Shown here piece by piece: positions 59,958-64,000 of a DNA stretch of 64,000 bases. The notes below the pieces were generated by a model. The model had not been told where the DNA came from. It worked only from the letters and a program-made list of their open reading frames with translations, and made no database searches. Origin of the DNA: a bacterium (lineage in GTDB: Bacteria > Joyebacterota > Joyebacteria > Joyebacterales > Joyebacteraceae); contig JALGZD010000161.1 in the NCBI GenBank assembly GCA_025782395.1, positions 105,623 through 169,622 of the forward strand, written 5' to 3'. Positions within the stretch are counted from its first letter, which is position 1. Every line of letters begins with the position of its first letter. A program made the position numbers and the translations under genes.

Positions 59958-62210
59958 TTGAGACCACTCATCACCACTCTGCTCATACTCGTCGCCCTCG
60001 CAGCCACGAGTACGGCCTACGAGCGCGTAGAACTCGCGTACGGAACGGCACCCTCCGAACTCACGCTCCTTGCCTCGAGCTTCGAGAGCACGATTCTGCG
60101 ACTCGATGTCGGGAGCTTCACGATCGAGCCAGTCGATATCAACGGCAGGCTTCTTTTCTCAGTTGCGCTGGATGGCGGCACTCGAATGCTCGAGGTGGGA
60201 TTCCCGGAGCTTCCGGTGGTGAGACGGTCGATCGTCATTCCCGATGATGCTCAGATGGCCGTTCGCGTCATCGATGCCGGCTTCCGCGACTTCGACCAGA
60301 TAGACGTCGTTCCCTCCAGGGGCGTGATCAAGAGGAACGTCGATCCGGACTCCGTCCCGTACGAATTCGGAACCATCTACGAGCAGGATGCGTGGTACCC
60401 CGCGGAGATCGCCCGACTTGGTGAACCGTTCATCATGCGCGACACGCGCGGGATCGTGGTCGAGCTCAATCCGTTTCAGTACAACGCCCGGACGCACGTC
60501 CTCCGCGTCTACACTTCGATTACGGTTGAGGTGTCGACTGCAGGCCCGGGCAATGTGAACGTTCTGAAGAGGCGCTCCGGCACGCGGGTGGCGGAGTTCG
60601 AACGACTCTACGGGAGCCGCTATCTGAACTACCGTTCGCTTGCCGGCAGGTACACGCCCGTGGCCGAGAGCGGGCCGATGCTGATCATCGCGAACGATGC
60701 CTTCGTCGAGACCGCGCGCCCACTGGCCGAGTGGCGGAACCAGATCGGCATACCGACCACGCTCGTCGACCTGTCGACGGTCGGCGCAACGGCTGACGAT
60801 ATCAAGACCTACATCCAGAACGCGTACGACACCGATGGCGTTGCGTACGTGCTCCTCGTCGGAGACGATGAGCAGATGCCGTATCTCCTTGAGGGAGGCG
60901 AGTCGGCCGATCCGATGTATGCTCTCCTGGCTGGAAGCGACAACTACCCGGATGCGTTCGTGGGCCGTTTTTCGGCTGAGACGCTGGATGAGGTCGCGAC
61001 GCAGGTGGAGAGAACCATCGAATACGAGCGCGATCCCGAGCCCGGCGCAGACTGGTACCACATGGCCACGGGGATCGCCTCGGACCAGGACGGCGGCACG
61101 GGAACGCCCGACTACGAGTTCATCGAGGCCATCCGGGAGACGCTTCTCGGCTTCACCTACACTCACGTCGATCAGTTCTACGATCCCGGGGTGACCTCTG
61201 CTGAGATCAGCGCCGCATTGAACGAGGGGAGGAGTCTCGTCAATTACCTCGGCCACGGCAACACGATGGGGTGGGTGACGGGAACCTACATCAACGGTGA
61301 TGTCAATGCGCTCGTCAATGACAATATGCTTCCGTGGATCATCAGTGACGCGTGCAAGACTGGTCAGTACACGGACAAGACCTGTTTCGCCGAGGTCTGG
61401 CTCAGGGCGACGAACGGGACCGAGCCGACCGGCGGGGTCGGTGTCTATGCTTCAAGCATCAGCATGAGCTGGGTGCCGCCCATCAGCGCTCAGCTTGAAA
61501 TAGCGCATCTCCTCGTCTCGGAAGAGATGCAGACTGTCGGGGGGCTCTGCTTCAACGGCTCATGCAAGATGATGGACGAGTACGGGAGCGCCGGAATGGA
61601 TGAGTTCAACCACTGGCACGTCTTTGGGGATCCCGCGCTCACGGTGCGGAGCGACACTCCCGATACACTGACGGTGAGCCACGATGAGCACATCGAAGAA
61701 GGGGCGGTTTCCTTCACCGTGCTGACAGAGCCCGAGGCCACGGCTGCTCTGAGCGACAGTGGATCCTTCCTGGGATCGGCGATCGCCGACTCGTTCGGAG
61801 AGGCAGTGATAGAAATCCTCGGGAGCTTGCCGGACAGCGGCTTCGTCACACTGACGGTGACGGGATTCAACCGCATTCCGCACATCGAATGCGTGACGGT
61901 GGGGGATGGGACATCCTCGGGTGACACAACAGCCACGTTGGCGCTCAGTCAGAACTGCCCGAACCCGTTCAGGTCTTCGGCAACGATCGCGTTCACGATG
62001 CCCGCCGATGGCCGCGCCAGGATCGATGTCTTCAATGTCAACGGCCGGAGGATCCGGACGGTACTGGACGATATGTGCGAGGCCGGGCCGAACGAGGTCA
62101 CGTGGGACGGGTGCGACCCGTCCGGCGCGGAGCTCGCGAGCGGCGTCTACTTCTACCGTCTCGAGACCGCCGCCGGGAGCGAGACGAAGAAAATGCTCCT
62201 GCTCAGATAA
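59958..62210 (+). CDS. Gingipain-family (C25) cysteine protease with FlgD-like C-terminal domain
   Basis: This 750-residue exported protease has a signal peptide (RPLITTLLILVALAATSTA), a propeptide to about residue 240, and a C25 catalytic domain (about 245-560). The catalytic His is H433 in VNYLGHGN and the Cys is C466 in ISDACKTG. After an Ig-like linker, the C-terminal 85 residues are FlgD/type IX-like (SQNCPNPFRSSATIAF, ASGVYFYRLETAAG, end KKMLLLR). The TTG at 59958 gives the clean signal peptide, with GGGGGAAGGA upstream. The stop TAA is the base triplet directly next to the DUF1670 element. Confidence 0.9.
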   Translation: MRPLITTLLILVALAATSTAYERVELAYGTAPSELTLLASSFESTILRLDVGSFTIEPVDINGRLLFSVALDGGTRMLEVGFPELPVVRRSIVIPDDAQMAVRVIDAGFRDFDQIDVVPSRGVIKRNVDPDSVPYEFGTIYEQDAWYPAEIARLGEPFIMRDTRGIVVELNPFQYNARTHVLRVYTSITVEVSTAGPGNVNVLKRRSGTRVAEFERLYGSRYLNYRSLAGRYTPVAESGPMLIIANDAFVETARPLAEWRNQIGIPTTLVDLSTVGATADDIKTYIQNAYDTDGVAYVLLVGDDEQMPYLLEGGESADPMYALLAGSDNYPDAFVGRFSAETLDEVATQVERTIEYERDPEPGADWYHMATGIASDQDGGTGTPDYEFIEAIRETLLGFTYTHVDQFYDPGVTSAEISAALNEGRSLVNYLGHGNTMGWVTGTYINGDVNALVNDNMLPWIISDACKTGQYTDKTCFAEVWLRATNGTEPTGGVGVYASSISMSWVPPISAQLEIAHLLVSEEMQTVGGLCFNGSCKMMDEYGSAGMDEFNHWHVFGDPALTVRSDTPDTLTVSHDEHIEEGAVSFTVLTEPEATAALSDSGSFLGSAIADSFGEAVIEILGSLPDSGFVTLTVTGFNRIPHIECVTVGDGTSSGDTTATLALSQNCPNPFRSSATIAFTMPADGRARIDVFNVNGRRIRTVLDDMCEAGPNEVTWDGCDPSGAELASGVYFYRLETAAGSETKKMLLLR

Positions 62211-62222
62211 GGGCATATGTCC
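62211..62222 (+). repeat. Left terminal inverted repeat of the DUF1670 element
   Basis: GGGCATATGTCC directly follows the TAA stop of the protease gene. It is nearly palindromic itself (10 of 12 bases), so its pairing with the right copy was judged on the perfect 12/12 inverted match. Confidence 0.75.
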
Positions 62223-62223
62223 T

Positions 62224-62243
62224 CCCACTTTCGGTTGAGTGGG
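62224..62243 (+). other. Subterminal hairpin, left end
   Basis: CCCACT and AGTGGG form a 6-bp stem with an 8-base loop one base inside the left repeat. It could also act as a weak terminator for the protease gene, but no T-run follows. Confidence 0.5.
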
Positions 62244-62308
62244 TGCGGTGACGGTTCTAGAGTGAAGGTCATGGCACTGCTCGGAGGCCGAAGGAGAAGG
62301 AGGACACG

Positions 62309-62959
62309 ATGGTGATGTGTGTGACGGTAGTGAGCGAGCGTGAACCGAGTGGGAAGCCTCTGTCGGCGATGAAGAAGGTGAGCGTGGTGGTGACGGTGGA
62401 CAGCGGGATGGAAGATCTCGCGGTCCAGGAGCGCTTCGGCCGGACGGGTGTGCGACGGTCCCGGGTGTTGCGGATGACGGAAGAAGCGGTGGACCAGGGT
62501 GGAGTACTGACGCAGGAGGATCTGGCACGGCTTCTTCAGACGGACGCACGGACGATCCGGCGTGACGTGGCATCGCTGCGGTCAGAGGGGCATTGGGTGC
62601 CGACGCGTGGGACAGCGCAGGACATCGGACGAGGGCAGACGCACAAGGCGAAGATCGTGGAGATGTACCTTCGGCGGATGACGTACTCTGAGATCGTTCG
62701 GAAGGCCCGGCACTGTCCGGGCTCGGTGAAGCGTTATGTTGAGACGTTCGGTCGGGTGGTAGTCCTGTGGGAGAAGGGAGTACGGAGCGCCGAGGAGATC
62801 GGGTACATCGTCGGTGTGAGCGAGCGACTGGCGCGGGAGTACCTGGCGCTTCGTGAGCGGTATGACACGGAGGGGTATCGGGATCGTCTGGAGGAGATCG
62901 CGCGTCAGGTACGGCGAGCCCTGAGCCCGGCGGTCGACGGAAAAGGGGGCTCCCGATGA
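62309..62959 (+). CDS. DUF1670-associated helix-turn-helix protein (first of pair)
   Basis: This 216-residue protein has no catalytic motif I recognise. An HTH of the DeoR/HTH_11 kind is at about residues 65-92 (LTQEDLARLLQTDARTIRRD), followed by a tandem pair of HTH-like units at 118-190 (MTYSEIVRKARHCPGSVKRY and SAEEIGYIVGVSERLAREYL). The second part is similar to a region of the next protein, so the two genes share an ancestral DNA-binding module. AAGGAGG precedes the ATG, and the stop overlaps the next start (ATGA). The N-terminal 60 residues are basic and Val-rich. Confidence 0.75.
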   Translation: MVMCVTVVSEREPSGKPLSAMKKVSVVVTVDSGMEDLAVQERFGRTGVRRSRVLRMTEEAVDQGGVLTQEDLARLLQTDARTIRRDVASLRSEGHWVPTRGTAQDIGRGQTHKAKIVEMYLRRMTYSEIVRKARHCPGSVKRYVETFGRVVVLWEKGVRSAEEIGYIVGVSERLAREYLALRERYDTEGYRDRLEEIARQVRRALSPAVDGKGGSR

Positions 62960-63999
62960 GGGGACTTCCGGATCGCTATGCGAGCATCGGGCGTCGTGAC
63001 TTCCCCTCTGCCATAGAACACCTGCTGGAGACGGAGTTTAAGCTTGTAGGTAGCCACCGCGTGATCCGTCTGATCGCCCAGGCGGTCATGGATCTGCATC
63101 GGGAGTTCTACCCTGAGAGCCGGTACCTCGAGCCGGGAACGATCCTGTGGGCCACAACGAAGGCGGGCGAGGGCGCGAAGGTGAGCTGGGGCAAGCGGAC
63201 GGAGGACTATGGAATCCAGGTAGTGAGACTGCCGCTGGTCACGAAGGCGGAGATCGAGAGTCGCATGCAGCCGGGACCCGGGCGAGATCCGCGGGACAAC
63301 CGACGCAAGCAGTTCCATCGTGATATGGCCACGGCGGCGCGTCTTCTCAAGAGCGCAGCGGAGCAAGGCGGTCTGTTGTCGGGCGCCGAACTCTCGGTGT
63401 TGATGAACCGGACCCTGAGCAAGGTACACGAGTACGTGCGGACGTACGAAGAGGAGACGGGCGAGGCGCTTCCTCTGAAGGGCTATGTGCTCGACATGGG
63501 GAGTTCGCCGACACATAAGGGTATCATCTGCCGGAAGTTCGAGGAGGGTATGAGCCCACCGGACATCGCGCGTGCGACCGGACACAGCCTGGGGTCGGTG
63601 GACAACTACCTGGGGACATACGATCGGATCAGAGTTCTTCTGCGCAAGGGTCTGGATGTTCCGACGATCTGCCAGGTCACAGGCAGGGCGCCGCGGACGA
63701 TTGCGCAGTACATGGTGATCGTCGAGCACTTCCATCCCGAACTTCTGGACAAGACGCACCGAGACTGGCTGAAGGCACGGCGCCGGAAGCGCAGCCAGAA
63801 AGCAGAACTGCCGGCTGAAGCGATGGCTCCGATGATGAAAAGTCTCAAAGGAAGTGCTACCCTAAAGACTCGCCGGGATGAGAACGGGGCTCCTGGACGC
63901 TCTCGAAGGACCCGTGGAGTGAGGCTCCAGGAACCTCCTGACAGAGGCGCACAACCGGTGCAAGATCACTCACCGGACATATGCCCTAAGAGTAGATAG
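62956..63999 (+). CDS. DUF1670-family protein (second of pair)
   Basis: This 347-residue protein matches the DUF1670 family as I know it. The N-terminal domain (about residues 15-105, YASIGRRDFPSAIEHLLETE, GSHRVIRLIAQAVMDLHREF, GIQVVRLPLVTKAEI) has no known function and is the candidate catalytic part. Residues 110-270 carry several HTH-like units (LSGAELSVLMNRTLSKVHEY, SPPDIARATGHSLGSVDNYL, DVPTICQVTGRAPRTIAQYM). The last 60 residues are low-complexity and basic, and the frame runs through the right terminal repeat and stops only outside it (SPDICPKSR). The two genes overlap by four bases. Confidence 0.78.
   Translation: MRGLPDRYASIGRRDFPSAIEHLLETEFKLVGSHRVIRLIAQAVMDLHREFYPESRYLEPGTILWATTKAGEGAKVSWGKRTEDYGIQVVRLPLVTKAEIESRMQPGPGRDPRDNRRKQFHRDMATAARLLKSAAEQGGLLSGAELSVLMNRTLSKVHEYVRTYEEETGEALPLKGYVLDMGSSPTHKGIICRKFEEGMSPPDIARATGHSLGSVDNYLGTYDRIRVLLRKGLDVPTICQVTGRAPRTIAQYMVIVEHFHPELLDKTHRDWLKARRRKRSQKAELPAEAMAPMMKSLKGSATLKTRRDENGAPGRSRRTRGVRLQEPPDRGAQPVQDHSPDICPKSR
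63955..63976 (+). other. Subterminal hairpin, right end
   Basis: CCGGTG and CACCGG form a 6-bp stem with a 10-base loop that shares two bases with the right terminal repeat. Confidence 0.5.
63975..63986 (-). repeat. Right terminal inverted repeat of the DUF1670 element
   Basis: GGACATATGCCC is the exact reverse complement of the left copy and is followed by TAA, matching the TAA before the left copy. It lies inside the reading frame of the second DUF1670 gene. Confidence 0.75.
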
Positions 64000-64000
64000 T

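Larger units (their letters stand above)
62211..63986 (+). mobile_element. Putative transposable element carrying a DUF1670 gene pair
   Basis: A 1776-bp unit is bounded by a perfect 12-bp inverted repeat (GGGCATATGTCC at 62211-62222, GGACATATGCCC at 63975-63986) and flanked on both sides by TAA (62208-62210 and 63987-63989), a possible 3-bp target duplication. Each terminal repeat touches a short hairpin: CCCACT/AGTGGG on the left (62224-62243) and CCGGTG/CACCGG on the right (63955-63976). The cargo is only the two overlapping DUF1670-type genes. No known transposase motif is visible, so if it moves, the DUF1670 proteins must do it. Confidence 0.65.

Noticed and set aside
62224..62243. Left hairpin of the DUF1670 element as an ordinary terminator only
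   Set aside because: It has no T-run, and the right end carries a comparable hairpin next to its repeat, so an element-end role is preferred; a mixed role remains possible.

Overview
The window is a GC-rich, densely coded bacterial chromosome segment (standard code, leading-strand and reverse operons, two tRNAs, frequent GTG/TTG starts). The mix of a PorV-like beta-barrel protein, secreted proteins ending in FlgD-like C-terminal domains, a gingipain-family (C25) protease, TonB, an Rnf complex and many carboxypeptidase-regulatory-like repeats points to a Gram-negative, mostly anaerobic member of the FCB group, most like the uncultured Eisenbacteria/Krumholzibacteriota/Latescibacteria type. That placement is inference from gene content only.

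Layout. 1-8.2 kb: end of a cupin-type XRE regulator, then a reverse-strand block of an outer-membrane barrel, a 1677-residue repeat protein with a FlgD-like tail, and a PorV-like protein. 8.4-11.5 kb: murJ, a 19-bp repeat array, galE, tRNA-Phe and tRNA-Thr. 11.6-17.5 kb: three secreted proteins that share a C-terminal tail of the form [ST]WGxIKxxYR, with an ECF sigma/anti-sigma pair between them. 17.6-25.6 kb: purD, a Sua5/YrdC protein, a 22-bp repeat array, a phosphatase-rpiB-glyA-dCMP deaminase operon, and an anaerobic ribonucleotide reductase with a redoxin. 26.7-37.2 kb: a lipoprotein, then rnfCDGEAB followed by a UbiA prenyltransferase, ApbE, a radical SAM protein, a NusG-II protein, a Gx transporter, RseC and RsfS. 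37.3-42.2 kb: two nitroreductases, argS and a FakA-FakB fusion. 42.3-46.7 kb: a beta-helix surface protein, a protein of unknown function, a possible 20-codon ORF and an HD-GYP protein. 46.7-54.8 kb: a giant pseudokinase/AAA/TPR/GAF/sigma-54 regulator, purM, a sulfatase-fold enzyme and TonB. 55-59.8 kb: an IS3 remnant, a PMT-type glycosyltransferase, an arylsulfotransferase-like protein and a BNR-like lipoprotein. 60-64 kb: a C25 protease and, directly after its stop codon, a two-gene DUF1670 element.

How the genes fit together. The Rnf pump exchanges electrons between ferredoxin and NAD; ApbE supplies the covalent flavins of RnfD and RnfG, and the UbiA enzyme may supply a quinone. PorV plus FlgD-like tails suggest a type IX-like export route for the large surface proteins. 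The WGxIKxxYR tail looks like a second, separate C-terminal signal.

Best candidates for new biology: (1) a DUF1670 gene pair inside perfect 12-bp terminal inverted repeats with adjacent hairpins and a TAA duplication, which looks like an undescribed transposable element; (2) the WGxIKxxYR tail; (3) an NrdD that ends just before the expected glycyl-radical site; (4) an arginyl-tRNA synthetase whose HIGH motif reads NIVS; (5) probable ATT/CTG and ATA initiation in rnfC and one other gene.
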